Assembly (NCBI GenBank): GCA_012521935.1
Contig: JAAYLJ010000212.1
Coordinates: forward strand, 1 to 19,373
Length of the DNA stretch: 19,373 bases
Source of the DNA: Campylobacteraceae bacterium
GTDB lineage: Bacteria > Campylobacterota > Campylobacteria > Campylobacterales > Campylobacteraceae
Direction of reading: 5' to 3'
A model generated the notes under the pieces. It had not been told where the DNA came from. It ran no database searches and saw nothing but the letters and a program-made list of their open reading frames with translations. A program made the translations under genes and the position numbers. Below, in pieces: positions 6,214-13,276 of the stretch. Positions within the stretch are counted from its first letter, which is position 1, and the number at the start of each line of letters is the position of its first letter.

Positions 6214-8190
6214 ATGGATATAGGCAAAATAGTATTGAGTTATTTTATTGTAACTTCATTTTTGCTTGCTAAATCTTCTACTTTTGAGCTTGGCCAAATA
6301 GAAGTTATCAGCGAGGCAGATATAGCTCAAAATAGAACTATATCCGTGTTAGAAGAGGAGGATATTAAAAATAGCGAAAGCAAAAACTTAGTAGATGCGC
6401 TCATAAGATTGCCAGGAGTTATTGTCGATCATAGAGGGGATAAAAATCAAATGGATATAAGAATTAGGGGTTTTAGACAAGCTCATATTCCTATATTTAT
6501 AGATGGTATCCCTATATATGTACCATACAATAGAGAGACTGATTTAGGAAGATACACCACTTATGATGTTTCTAAAATTACAGTTTCTAAGGGTTACACA
6601 TCCCCAATGTATGGGGCAAATACGATTGGAGGAGCTGTAAACATCATTACTAAAAAGCCAACAAAACCTTTTGAGGGGAGTGTTGGTGCAGGGGTTTTTA
6701 GTGGGGATGGACATGAAGAGTTTATAAACTTAGGGACAAACCAAGGTAGTTATTACGGTATGCTCTCACTCTCAAATTATCAAAGAGACTATTTCAAGCT
6801 TTCAAAAGATTTTGATTCTACAAATAGACAAAATGGCCGCAAGCGAGTAAATTCTGACTTTAAAGATCGTAAAGTAAACTTAAAAGTTGGCTATACACCA
6901 AATGAGACAGATGAATATTCATTTAACTACATAGTTCAGCGTGCTACAAAGGGTCAACCTGTGCCAACACAAGGAGAACTTTTTAGAGATAAGCGCTATT
7001 GGCGATGGCCTGATTGGGATAAGACAAGCTACTACCTCATTACAAAAACAGCTATCGGTGAGCATTTTTTAAAAACTAGGTGGTATTACGATAAATTTTA
7101 CAATAAAATGCTTGATTATAAAGATGGTACTTTTACGGAGCTAAACACTCCAAAAGCGGGCGATTTTAATCCATCAGAATATGATGATCACTCTTATGGT
7201 GGCGCTATTGAGGGAGATTTTTCTTTATCTGCAAACCATCAACTTAAACTTTTTATTTCTCAAAAAAATGATTACCATGATCAAAAGCGTGGAAAAGAGG
7301 AGAGTGATGCCATAACACAATCTATTGGCACAGAGTATGCGTGGAAGTTAAGCGATAAATTAAATTGGGTTTTAGGGGCAAGTTATGATTATTTTAAAGT
7401 TAAAAAATCTTTAACTAAAAATGGCGAAGCTTATGATTCTAACCCTACTATGCACGCTTTTAATCCACAAACAGCTCTGTATTATCAAATAGATGAAGAT
7501 TTAATGGTATTTGGGAGTATTTCCCGTAAAAGCAATATGCCCTCACTACACACTCTATACTCTACTAAGTTCAACTCTCATGTGCCAAATCCTGATTTAA
7601 ATCCTGAAATTTCTACTAACTATGAAGTTGGCTTAGAGTACAAAATAGCATCAGCTCACATGTTAAAAAGCTCCCTGTTTTTTAACCAAACTAAGGACTT
7701 TTTAGGGACAATAAGTGTTGTCCCTAGTGGATCTTGTGTAAAAGATTGTGAAAAAACCATAAATATAGGAAAGTATGAGCATATTGGTGTTGAAGTTGAG
7801 ATTGATTCATATTGGAGTAGTTATCTTGCTACAAGAGTTGGTTTTATGCACATAGAGCCAACTATTAAAAATCCATCTGATGCAAAGAGAGAAAAATATG
7901 TCAAAGATACACCTAGAAATTCTCTAGCTGCAAGTTTAATCTACAATCCTATTCACTCCATAGACATTATGCCCTCTTTAAGATACGAGAGCAAAAGATA
8001 TTATGATAATGAAAATGGTAAAACAAACAACTCTTTTACGCTTGTAGATTTTAAGGTAGCTTACAGGCCTATAAGAGATTTAGAATTCTCAACTGGTGTA
8101 AAAAATATATTCGATAAATATTATTATTATGACATTAGGTTTCCTCAAGAAGGACGACAATTTTATGCCAATGTGCGCTATCAATTTTAA
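6214..8190 (+). CDS. TonB-dependent outer-membrane receptor
   Basis: Outer-membrane beta-barrel that imports a scarce ligand using TonB energy. The 658-residue product has a signal peptide ending near LLA-K (residue 20) and a possible TonB box in the following segment (LGQIEVIS). The plug domain (about 35-150) has LVDALIRLPGVIVD, IRIRGF and YGANTIGGAVNIITKKP. The 22-strand barrel has the late motif NLNPEIS-like PNPDLNPEISTNYEVGLEY and NIFDKYYYYDIRFPQ, and ends in aromatic F as barrels do. C508 and C512 (CVKDC) sit in what looks like an extracellular loop. AAGGAG lies 6 bp before the ATG, one base after the previous stop. The full length shows an intact receptor. The best-known relatives import iron complexes, vitamin B12 or nickel; the operator here points to an oxyanion or its chelate. 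Confidence 0.92.
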   Translation: MDIGKIVLSYFIVTSFLLAKSSTFELGQIEVISEADIAQNRTISVLEEEDIKNSESKNLVDALIRLPGVIVDHRGDKNQMDIRIRGFRQAHIPIFIDGIPIYVPYNRETDLGRYTTYDVSKITVSKGYTSPMYGANTIGGAVNIITKKPTKPFEGSVGAGVFSGDGHEEFINLGTNQGSYYGMLSLSNYQRDYFKLSKDFDSTNRQNGRKRVNSDFKDRKVNLKVGYTPNETDEYSFNYIVQRATKGQPVPTQGELFRDKRYWRWPDWDKTSYYLITKTAIGEHFLKTRWYYDKFYNKMLDYKDGTFTELNTPKAGDFNPSEYDDHSYGGAIEGDFSLSANHQLKLFISQKNDYHDQKRGKEESDAITQSIGTEYAWKLSDKLNWVLGASYDYFKVKKSLTKNGEAYDSNPTMHAFNPQTALYYQIDEDLMVFGSISRKSNMPSLHTLYSTKFNSHVPNPDLNPEISTNYEVGLEYKIASAHMLKSSLFFNQTKDFLGTISVVPSGSCVKDCEKTINIGKYEHIGVEVEIDSYWSSYLATRVGFMHIEPTIKNPSDAKREKYVKDTPRNSLAASLIYNPIHSIDIMPSLRYESKRYYDNENGKTNNSFTLVDFKVAYRPIRDLEFSTGVKNIFDKYYYYDIRFPQEGRQFYANVRYQF

Positions 8191-8204
8191 TAAAGGGAGA
8201 CAAA

Positions 8205-9032
8205 ATGCAAGGATTATTAGCAGGAGTTAATTTTGATTTAATGTATTCATATCAAAAAAAAGCATCTACACATAAAAATAAAGGCAGAACCACTTGGGAT
8301 CAAAGAGCTAAGGAGATGAATAGTAAAATCCATGAAGGACACTATAACGATGTGATAAGAAAAAAAGTAGATCTTAGTAGTGCAAAAACGCTGCTAGATG
8401 TGGGTTGTGGCCCTGGTACTTTTGCTCTTTGCTTAGCAAAAAATGTAGAGCATGTTTATGCTTTTGATTTTTCAACACAGATGCTAGCTTGTTTAGAGGA
8501 GAATAAAAAACTCCAAAACATTAAAAATATTTCTGGATTTCAAGCAGATATTGAAGATAGTTGGGATGATATTCCTGTTTGTGATGTAGTGTTAGCTTCT
8601 AGATGTATGGAAGTTAATAATTTAGCTAAAACTTTAGCGAACCTAGATGCTCATGCAAAACAAGCTGTATATATGACTTTTAAAGTAGGATCTAGTTTTT
8701 TAAGTGAAATTTTACTTCATGAAATTGGTAAAGAGGTAGTTCCAAGACCAGATTATATCTATGTATTAAATATTTTATATCAAATGGGCATATTTGCTTG
8801 TGTTGAATTCATAACTCCACTTGATAAAAGATGTTGTGAGGGGCCATCTATGGAAGAGTATGTAGAAGCTATTAGTTGGAGTTTAGATGGCATAAGTGAT
8901 GAAGAAGCAAATAGGGCAAGAAGATACTACAAAAGGTGTAAAGATGAAGGTATAGAGCCAGAATTAAGAGATAATCGCTGGGCATTAATTTCATGGAAAA
9001 AACCTTGCAATAAGCATAAGGGTTGTAAATAA
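8205..9032 (+). CDS. Class I SAM-dependent methyltransferase
   Basis: Predicted cytoplasmic methyltransferase with a Rossmann fold. SAM motif I is LLDVGCGPGTF (63-73), the acidic end of strand 2 is AFDFS (D88), and motif II lies near QADIEDSWDDIPVCDVVLAS (113-132). Of 275 residues 11 are cysteine, including CC (210-211) and a C-terminal PCNKHKGC (267-274) that could bind metal. There is no signal peptide. GGGAG lies 7 bp before the ATG, 14 bp after the receptor stop, so the gene is in the transport operon. The substrate is unknown. Its position between a receptor and a binding protein suggests that it modifies the imported ligand (a chelator, corrinoid or metallophore) or a cofactor made from it. 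I cannot choose between these. Confidence 0.85.
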   Translation: MQGLLAGVNFDLMYSYQKKASTHKNKGRTTWDQRAKEMNSKIHEGHYNDVIRKKVDLSSAKTLLDVGCGPGTFALCLAKNVEHVYAFDFSTQMLACLEENKKLQNIKNISGFQADIEDSWDDIPVCDVVLASRCMEVNNLAKTLANLDAHAKQAVYMTFKVGSSFLSEILLHEIGKEVVPRPDYIYVLNILYQMGIFACVEFITPLDKRCCEGPSMEEYVEAISWSLDGISDEEANRARRYYKRCKDEGIEPELRDNRWALISWKKPCNKHKGCK

Positions 9033-9049
9033 TTTACAAAAGGAAAAAG

Positions 9050-10078
9050 ATGAAATCTATATGGACAAGACTGTTTATAATAATCACTATATTTTTAGTA
9101 CAAATAAATGCTAAAGAGCAGGGTTTAAGCATTGACTCCACTCCGCTACCTAAAAACATAAAAAAAGTGTATGGATCTGCTCCTCCCATAACTTTTATGC
9201 TTTATGTTATAGATGAAAGCTCTTTAGTTGGCGTATCATTTCCCCAAATAAATCAAGGAAATAAAGACGGTGAAAAGTTTTTATCAAAAGACTTTATGAA
9301 ACTCCCAGTTTTGGGCGGTTGGCATGGAGATAAATTGCCAAATTTAGAAGCTATAATAAAGGCAAATCCAGAATTAATTATAGTTTGGGATACACCGCTA
9401 CTTATGGGAAAGAGTATGAAAGATATAGAAAAAATGAATATACCATTTTTGAAGATAAATCTTGATAGCAGTAGAAATTATCCTCAAAATTTTAGAATTT
9501 TAGGAGAGGTACTTGATAGAAAAGATAGAGCTAATAAATTAGCTGATTATGCAGAAAAAGAGTTAAAAGAGTTAGATGATTTTATTGAAAGTTTGGGAGA
9601 TGCGCCACGCACTAAGGTTTACTATGCGCAGGGTCCAACGGGATTGCAAACAGAGTGTGATTCTTCTTTTCACTCTGAGCCTTTAGTGCTAGCTGGAGGA
9701 GATGTTGTGCACAAATGTTCTCAAACTACCATAGTAGGGATGCCAACTATAAGTTTTGAAGAGCTCATGGTTTATGATCCAGATATTATAATATCTCAAA
9801 ATGAAGAGTTTTTTCAAAATATTTTTAATGATTTAAAGTGAAAAACCTTAAGGGCAGTAAAAAATAAAAATGTTTTTCTCGCACCAAAAACTCCTTTTAA
9901 TTGGATAGATAGACCACCATCTTTCATGAGGATACTTGGTGTGCATTGGTTGGCTAGTAGAATGTATCCTAAGTCCTATCCTTATGATTTAGAGAAAAAG
10001 ATAATTGATTTTTATGAGCTGTTTTTTGGAAAAACATTAACCAAAGAAGAGATAGATTACTATTTTAAAGATTATTAA
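9050..10078 (+). pseudogene. Periplasmic substrate-binding protein 2, interrupted by in-frame TGA
   Basis: Paralogue of the binding protein at 5193-6212. The frame runs 342 codons from ATG 9050 to TAA 10076-10078, broken only by TGA at 9839-9841 (codon 264). Codons after the TGA continue the homology without gap: KTLRAVKNKNVFLAPKTPF against KHLRAFKENKIFLVPSSPF, then PPSFMRILGVHWLASRMYP. The TGA aligns exactly with W261 of the paralogue, so one base change (TGG to TGA) or a sequencing error explains it. A signal peptide ends near INA (residue 21), and C203 and C223 match C199 and C219. If the stop is real, the product is a 263-residue protein lacking the last third of lobe 2, probably inactive. 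RBS AAAGGA precedes the start. It is the last gene of the operon. Confidence 0.85.
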
Positions 10079-10112
10079 AATTAATGTATAAATTTTTCTA
10101 AAAACAAAACTC

Positions 10113-10142
10113 TTTAACTACGCCCTAAGCATTCTTTAGATA
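10113..10142 (+). repeat. Right copy of the flanking direct repeat
   Basis: TTTAACTACGCCCTA (10113-10127) followed by AGCATTCTTTAGATA repeats the segment directly after infC. It lies 35 bp after the second binding-protein gene and ahead of rpmI, exactly at the right boundary of the transport locus. Confidence 0.7.
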
Positions 10143-10170
10143 CTATTTACCCCTTTAAAAAAGCTTAGGG
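10123..10170 (+). terminator. Hairpin between the transport operon and rpmI
   Basis: CCCTAAGC (10123-10130) pairs perfectly with GCTTAGGG (10163-10170), with partial AT pairing inside. TTAATTTTGCTTTTTAT follows, so it resembles an intrinsic terminator with a long loop. It can end the transport operon. Because it sits 35 nt before the rpmI start, it could also act as an attenuator or protein-binding leader of rpmI-rplT. Confidence 0.55.
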
Positions 10171-10204
10171 TTAATTTTGCTTTTTATAAATATAAGGAGT
10201 TAGC

Positions 10205-10399
10205 ATGCCAAAAATGAAAACTGTGCGTGGTGCTGCTAAACGATTTAAAGCTACGAAAAATAAAATAAAGCGCGGTTCAGCTTTTAGAAGTCATATATTG
10301 ACAAAAAAGCCTACCAAGCGAATGCGTAGATTAAAGTCACCACAATATGTTTGTAGTAGTGACAGCAAAAATGTTCAATTGATGCTGTGCAGTAAATAG
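10205..10399 (+). CDS. rpmI: 50S ribosomal protein L35 (bL35)
   Basis: Small basic protein of the large ribosomal subunit. The 64 residues begin MPKMKTVRGAAKRFK and continue with KIKRGSAFRSHILTKKPTKRMRRL, the L35 signature, at the usual length for the group. AAGGAG lies 6 bp before the ATG. rplT follows after 76 bp. In many bacteria, including Helicobacter pylori, infC directly precedes rpmI; here the transport operon separates them. The C-terminus has two cysteines (residues 50 and 62), not a usual L35 feature but without clear consequence. Confidence 0.97.
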   Translation: MPKMKTVRGAAKRFKATKNKIKRGSAFRSHILTKKPTKRMRRLKSPQYVCSSDSKNVQLMLCSK

Positions 10400-10457
10400 T
10401 TGGTTTACACCTAAAAGTCCCCCTATTAAAGTAGGGCAAGTCCAGAATTGGCACCAA
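10400..10457 (+). promoter_or_regulatory. Structured rpmI-rplT spacer
   Basis: The outer arms TTGGT (10400-10404) and ACCAA (10453-10457) can enclose an inner hairpin CCCTA/TAGGG (10421-10425 with 10432-10436). The fold would end just ahead of the rplT RBS AAGGAG. L20 represses its own operon through leader RNA structure in E. coli and Bacillus, so self-control here is plausible but unproven. Confidence 0.35.
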
Positions 10458-10475
10458 AATGGTTAAGGAGATTTA

Positions 10476-10829
10476 ATGGCAAGAGTAAAGACAGGTGTTG
10501 TTAAAAGAAGACGACATAAGAAGATATTAAAGCTTGCTAGAGGCTTTTATAGCGGTAGAAGAAAACATTTTAGAAAAGCTAAAGAGCAACTAGAAAAGAG
10601 TTTAGTCTATGCTTATAGAGATAGACGAAGAAAGAAAAGAGACTTTAGAAGATTGTGGATCATAAGAATCAATGCCGCATGTAGATTAAATGGCATAAGT
10701 TACTCAAGATTTATAAATGGACTCTCAAAAGCAAATATCGATTTAGATAGAAAAATATTAGCTGACATGGCTATGAGTGACCCAGAAGCTTTTGCTGCTG
10801 TTGTTACAAAGGCTAAAGAAGCACTTTAA
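10476..10829 (+). CDS. rplT: 50S ribosomal protein L20 (bL20)
   Basis: Primary 23S rRNA-binding protein needed for early assembly of the large subunit. The 117 residues match the family length and start with MARVKTGVVKRRRHKKILKL, followed by ARGFYSGRRKHFRKAKEQ and YAYRDRRRKKRDFRRLWI, the very basic N-terminal tail and helix. The globular half contains INAACRLNGISYSRFINGL, which in E. coli carries repressor function. AAGGAG lies 5 bp before the ATG. It is co-directional with rpmI, with a possible regulatory spacer. Its TAA stop is the first three bases of the palindrome shared with ccoG. Confidence 0.98.
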   Translation: MARVKTGVVKRRRHKKILKLARGFYSGRRKHFRKAKEQLEKSLVYAYRDRRRKKRDFRRLWIIRINAACRLNGISYSRFINGLSKANIDLDRKILADMAMSDPEAFAAVVTKAKEAL

Positions 10830-10856
10830 TATTAGCCCCAATTGGGGCTAATATTA
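10827..10856. terminator. Bidirectional palindrome between rplT and ccoG
   Basis: A perfect 30-bp palindrome centred on CCCCAATTGGGG, with arms TAATATTAG and CTAATATTA. It can form a 13-bp stem with AATT at the tip on either strand. The rplT TAA (10827-10829) and the ccoG TAA (complement of 10854-10856) are the two ends of the stem, so both convergent messages end in the same structure. No long U-tract follows on either strand beyond the AT-rich stem arm. Confidence 0.75.
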
Positions 10857-12179
10857 CTCTCCAGGATAGACAAAACTAGCATCCCTAGTTACAAAAATCT
10901 CATCTTTATTATCAGTTGCAAAAGCTTTTATAGTTATAGGTATAGATAGATCTTCTTCTGTTTTTAAATCTCTTTTTTTAGTTAAGATTACAATCTTTTT
11001 ACTTTTTACCCCAGCTTCTAAAAGAAAAGGCTCTTTTGGTTGTTTAATTTCAATACTCTTATCATCAATCTCAAAATAGAAGTAGTGATCACGGTTGTCA
11101 GTATTTTGAAAAAGAAAGGTATATAGATTTTCTATGGAATCATCTTTTATCTTATATAACTGCGTTGTACGATTAATATTTAAAAGCATATGCTCTTTTT
11201 TTCCACTCATAAAAACAAGCAATGAAAGAGCAATAGTTAAAACCACGACATAACCTATCGTTCTTGGCCTAATAAAGTTGACACTTTTTTTAGAGACAAT
11301 GGCATTTGGACTAGTCCAAGAGATGAGCGTTTTTTTGTTTAATTTATTCATAACTTTAACGCAAGCATCCACGCATTCAAGACAGTTTATGCACTCAAGC
11401 TGCATCCCTTTTCTAATATCTATATGGGTTGGACATATTCTTACGCAAGCCTCACATCCAGTACACTCATCCTCTTCCCCAGTGGGCTTGCTATGTAGTT
11501 TTTTCCCACTCTCATCAAAAATTATTCCACCTCTTTGTTCATCATATATTGATTGAATGGTGTCTTCATCATACATCACCGATTGAACTCTAGCATATGG
11601 GCACACATGGATACAAAAATCTTCTTTCAAGATTAAAACATTATAGATTAAAAAGATAGTTATACCAGCTATAAATCCTAGCAAAACTAAGTGCTCAGAT
11701 GGTGTTTTTATGTAGTTAAAAAAATCCTCTGGAGGCACAAAATACCACATAAAGTTTGACGCAGCTAGTAAAGATAGTAGTGACCAAATCAATACTGCAA
11801 GGCTTTTTTTACCAATAAGACCTGATTTTGGAGCAGACTGTTTATTTGAAATATTTTTCCTAATTTTTAAAAGTTTTGTCTGTATTAAGTCTCTATACAG
11901 CACTCTAAATATGGTTTGAGGACAGGCCCATCCACACCAGACTCTGCCGCCTAAAGTAGTCATAAAAAATATAGACAGAAAGAAAAAAATTAAGATAAAT
12001 GGCATTAAATAGAGCTCTTGCATATCAAAAACTGTAAAAAATAGATGCAACTGCTTTTTATCAAAACTGAGTAAAAATATATGTTTATTTTCAATATTGA
12101 TAAAAGGCATAAAAAATACAACTACTGTAATGATAAAAAAGACAATATAACGCTTTTTTGCATAGGAAGAGGGGTTCAT
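10854..12179 (-). CDS. ccoG: Cytochrome c oxidase accessory protein CcoG (FixG/RdxA family)
   Basis: Membrane Fe-S protein needed for assembly of cbb3 oxidase; family members reduce Cu(II) to Cu(I) for the copper centre. The 441 residues have membrane helices at about 11-27, 57-74, 127-146 and 164-184. C82 and C86 lie in WCGWACPQ and C189/C193 in FCIHVCPYARVQ. Two ferredoxin-type motifs follow: C239-C242-C245-C249P and C263-C266-C269-C273. One more helix lies around 305-322. An Ig-like C-terminal periplasmic domain completes the family architecture. It lies 9 bp after the recombinase-like gene and is probably cotranscribed with it. The cbb3 structural genes are not in the window. The length and motifs show an intact gene. 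Confidence 0.95.
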   Translation of the reverse strand: MNPSSYAKKRYIVFFIITVVVFFMPFINIENKHIFLLSFDKKQLHLFFTVFDMQELYLMPFILIFFFLSIFFMTTLGGRVWCGWACPQTIFRVLYRDLIQTKLLKIRKNISNKQSAPKSGLIGKKSLAVLIWSLLSLLAASNFMWYFVPPEDFFNYIKTPSEHLVLLGFIAGITIFLIYNVLILKEDFCIHVCPYARVQSVMYDEDTIQSIYDEQRGGIIFDESGKKLHSKPTGEEDECTGCEACVRICPTHIDIRKGMQLECINCLECVDACVKVMNKLNKKTLISWTSPNAIVSKKSVNFIRPRTIGYVVVLTIALSLLVFMSGKKEHMLLNINRTTQLYKIKDDSIENLYTFLFQNTDNRDHYFYFEIDDKSIEIKQPKEPFLLEAGVKSKKIVILTKKRDLKTEEDLSIPITIKAFATDNKDEIFVTRDASFVYPGE

Positions 12180-12188
12180 TTTAAATCC

Positions 12189-12860
12189 TTAGGATGAGTT
12201 TGTTTCGCTAATTAAATCACACTCTTTTTTTATTGGAGTCTGTTTTTGTTTAAATTTTTTAGTTGGCAAGATAAGAATTTTCTTTTTAGTTTTCGCCAAA
12301 GTTTTTAAACCTCTTGAATTTATATAATCTTTCAATGAGCTCCTACTTACATTCAACTCTTTGGCTATCTCGCTAACAGAGATGTCATCTTCTAACATTT
12401 GGATAACTTCTTGTCTATACACATCAAATTTTGACTTTGACATTCTTCCTTTTGGCCTACCTTGCTTAACTTTAGCAGAAGGATTTAGTCTCTCATCTCT
12501 AAGCAAAGAGAGTATTTCTAAAATTTTTAGCAGTGGAGTTTCATTTGATATAACTTCACCGCTAGCACAAACATGCAAAGAGATGTTGCGTTTTAGTAAA
12601 CACTCAAATATTTTAATAAGTTCATCTACATAGGCGCTAAGAGTCCATAACTCATAAATAAGAATCGTTTCATCACTATCTAACGATCTTAAAAAACCCT
12701 TTAACTCTTTTCTATCCTCAAGAGATAGAGTATAGTTTGAAGTTTCAACTTCAGTTGAGTTAATGGGGACTCCATTTGCCGTTGCATACTTTAAAATAGT
12801 ATTTTGCTGCTTAATAATGTTGACCCGCCCAGTTACATTTTTTAAAAGTACTATAGCCAT
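12189..12860 (-). CDS. Degenerate serine-recombinase-like DNA-binding protein
   Basis: The 223 residues have a resolvase/invertase-like N-terminal domain (1-125), the GRPKGR linker (134-139) seen between catalytic and DNA-binding parts of invertases, and an HTH (about 150-185, ISVSEIAKELNVSRSSLKDY). A Lys-rich tail follows. The active site is lost. Where resolvases have YARVST with catalytic Ser, this has LLKNVTG; where they have LDRLGRS with two catalytic arginines, this has LWTLSAY. It should therefore bind DNA without recombining it and is more likely a transcription regulator. No inverted repeats or invertible segment flank it. A strong promoter lies upstream, with the motif CGCCATAT twice around it. 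It is cotranscribed with ccoG. What it regulates is unknown; self-control and ccoG are the nearest candidates. Confidence 0.8.
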   Translation of the reverse strand: MAIVLLKNVTGRVNIIKQQNTILKYATANGVPINSTEVETSNYTLSLEDRKELKGFLRSLDSDETILIYELWTLSAYVDELIKIFECLLKRNISLHVCASGEVISNETPLLKILEILSLLRDERLNPSAKVKQGRPKGRMSKSKFDVYRQEVIQMLEDDISVSEIAKELNVSRSSLKDYINSRGLKTLAKTKKKILILPTKKFKQKQTPIKKECDLISETNSS

Positions 12861-12884
12861 AATGTCACCTTTTTGTCACTCGAA

Positions 12885-12913
12885 ATTATACGCCATATGA
12901 TGTATAAAGTCAA
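12885..12913 (-). promoter_or_regulatory. Promoter of the recombinase-like gene and ccoG
   Basis: On the minus strand, TTGACT (complement of 12908-12913), a 17-bp spacer and TATAAT (complement of 12885-12890) make a near-consensus sigma-70 promoter. The start site would fall around 12878, giving an 18-nt leader with GGTGA as RBS before the ATG at 12860. One CGCCATAT motif (12891-12898, plus strand) lies within the spacer. Confidence 0.7.
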
Positions 12914-12938
12914 GGAAGTTTTTAAATTTTCGCCATAT
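12891..12938. repeat. Two CGCCATAT motifs 40 bp apart
   Basis: CGCCATAT occurs at 12891-12898 (between -35 and -10 of the minus-strand promoter) and at 12931-12938, exactly 40 bp apart, about four helical turns. A related GCCATAATGTCA lies at 12856-12867. The distal copy sits inside an inverted repeat TTTCG-N9-CGAAA. This layout suggests operator sites for a dimeric regulator, possibly the recombinase-like protein itself. Confidence 0.4.
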
Positions 12939-13017
12939 TGACGAAATAATATGCAAAATTATAGCAAAAAGTAGTCAAAGAGTGTAGGAAAAAATAGATA
13001 TTAGATTAAATTTATGA

Positions 13018-13023
13018 TATAAT
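13018..13023 (+). promoter_or_regulatory. -10 box of rpsU
   Basis: A consensus TATAAT preceded by TTATGA lies 38 bp before the rpsU ATG. No -35 match is seen, but the upstream stretch is very T/A-rich, as is typical of the group. Confidence 0.6.
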
Positions 13024-13060
13024 CAATCCCAAATTTTTTTCGAAAGGTGGTGAGAGCCAG

Positions 13061-13273
13061 ATGCCAGGAATTAAAGTGCATCCTAATGATTCTTTTGATG
13101 AAGCATATCGAAAGTTTAAAAAACAAGTAGATAGAAACTTGATAGTTACTGAAACTAGAGCTAGAAGATTTTTTGAACCTATGACTGAAATTCGTAAAAA
13201 ACAGAAAATTAGTGCTCGCAAAAAAATGCTCAAGAGACTATATATGCTTCGCAGATACGAATCAAGACTCTAA
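13061..13273 (+). CDS. rpsU: 30S ribosomal protein S21 (bS21)
   Basis: Small basic 30S subunit protein at the anti-Shine-Dalgarno region, involved in initiation. The 70 residues begin MPGIKVHPNDSFDEAYRKFKKQ, here shortened to its key part PNDSFDEAYRKFKKQ, and end in a strongly basic segment (KISARKKMLKRLYMLRRYES) as in the family. AAGGTGG about 10 bp upstream is a strong RBS. The gene is monocistronic with its own -10 box and a terminator hairpin. It is divergent from the recombinase-like gene and ccoG; I recall the same ccoG-rpsU neighbourhood in Campylobacter jejuni. Confidence 0.97.
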   Translation: MPGIKVHPNDSFDEAYRKFKKQVDRNLIVTETRARRFFEPMTEIRKKQKISARKKMLKRLYMLRRYESRL

Positions 13274-13276
13274 ACC

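Noticed and set aside
9839..9841. A genetic code in which TGA encodes Trp
   Set aside because: TGA ends thrS, the ATPase, the first binding protein and the dehydrogenase at positions that fit family lengths, so it is a normal stop here.
9839..9875. TGA of the second binding protein as a selenocysteine codon
   Set aside because: The aligned paralogue residue is Trp, not Cys. The only structure downstream is the short palindrome CCTTAAGG (9846-9853), with no GC-rich bacterial SECIS-like hairpin.
11278..11556. Plus-strand open frame inside ccoG
   Set aside because: Antisense shadow of the ferredoxin-motif part of ccoG, whose protein is clearly recognised on the minus strand.
12189..12860. Active DNA invertase or transposon resolvase
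   Set aside because: Catalytic Ser and Arg motifs are missing and no invertible segment, transposase or terminal inverted repeats are nearby.
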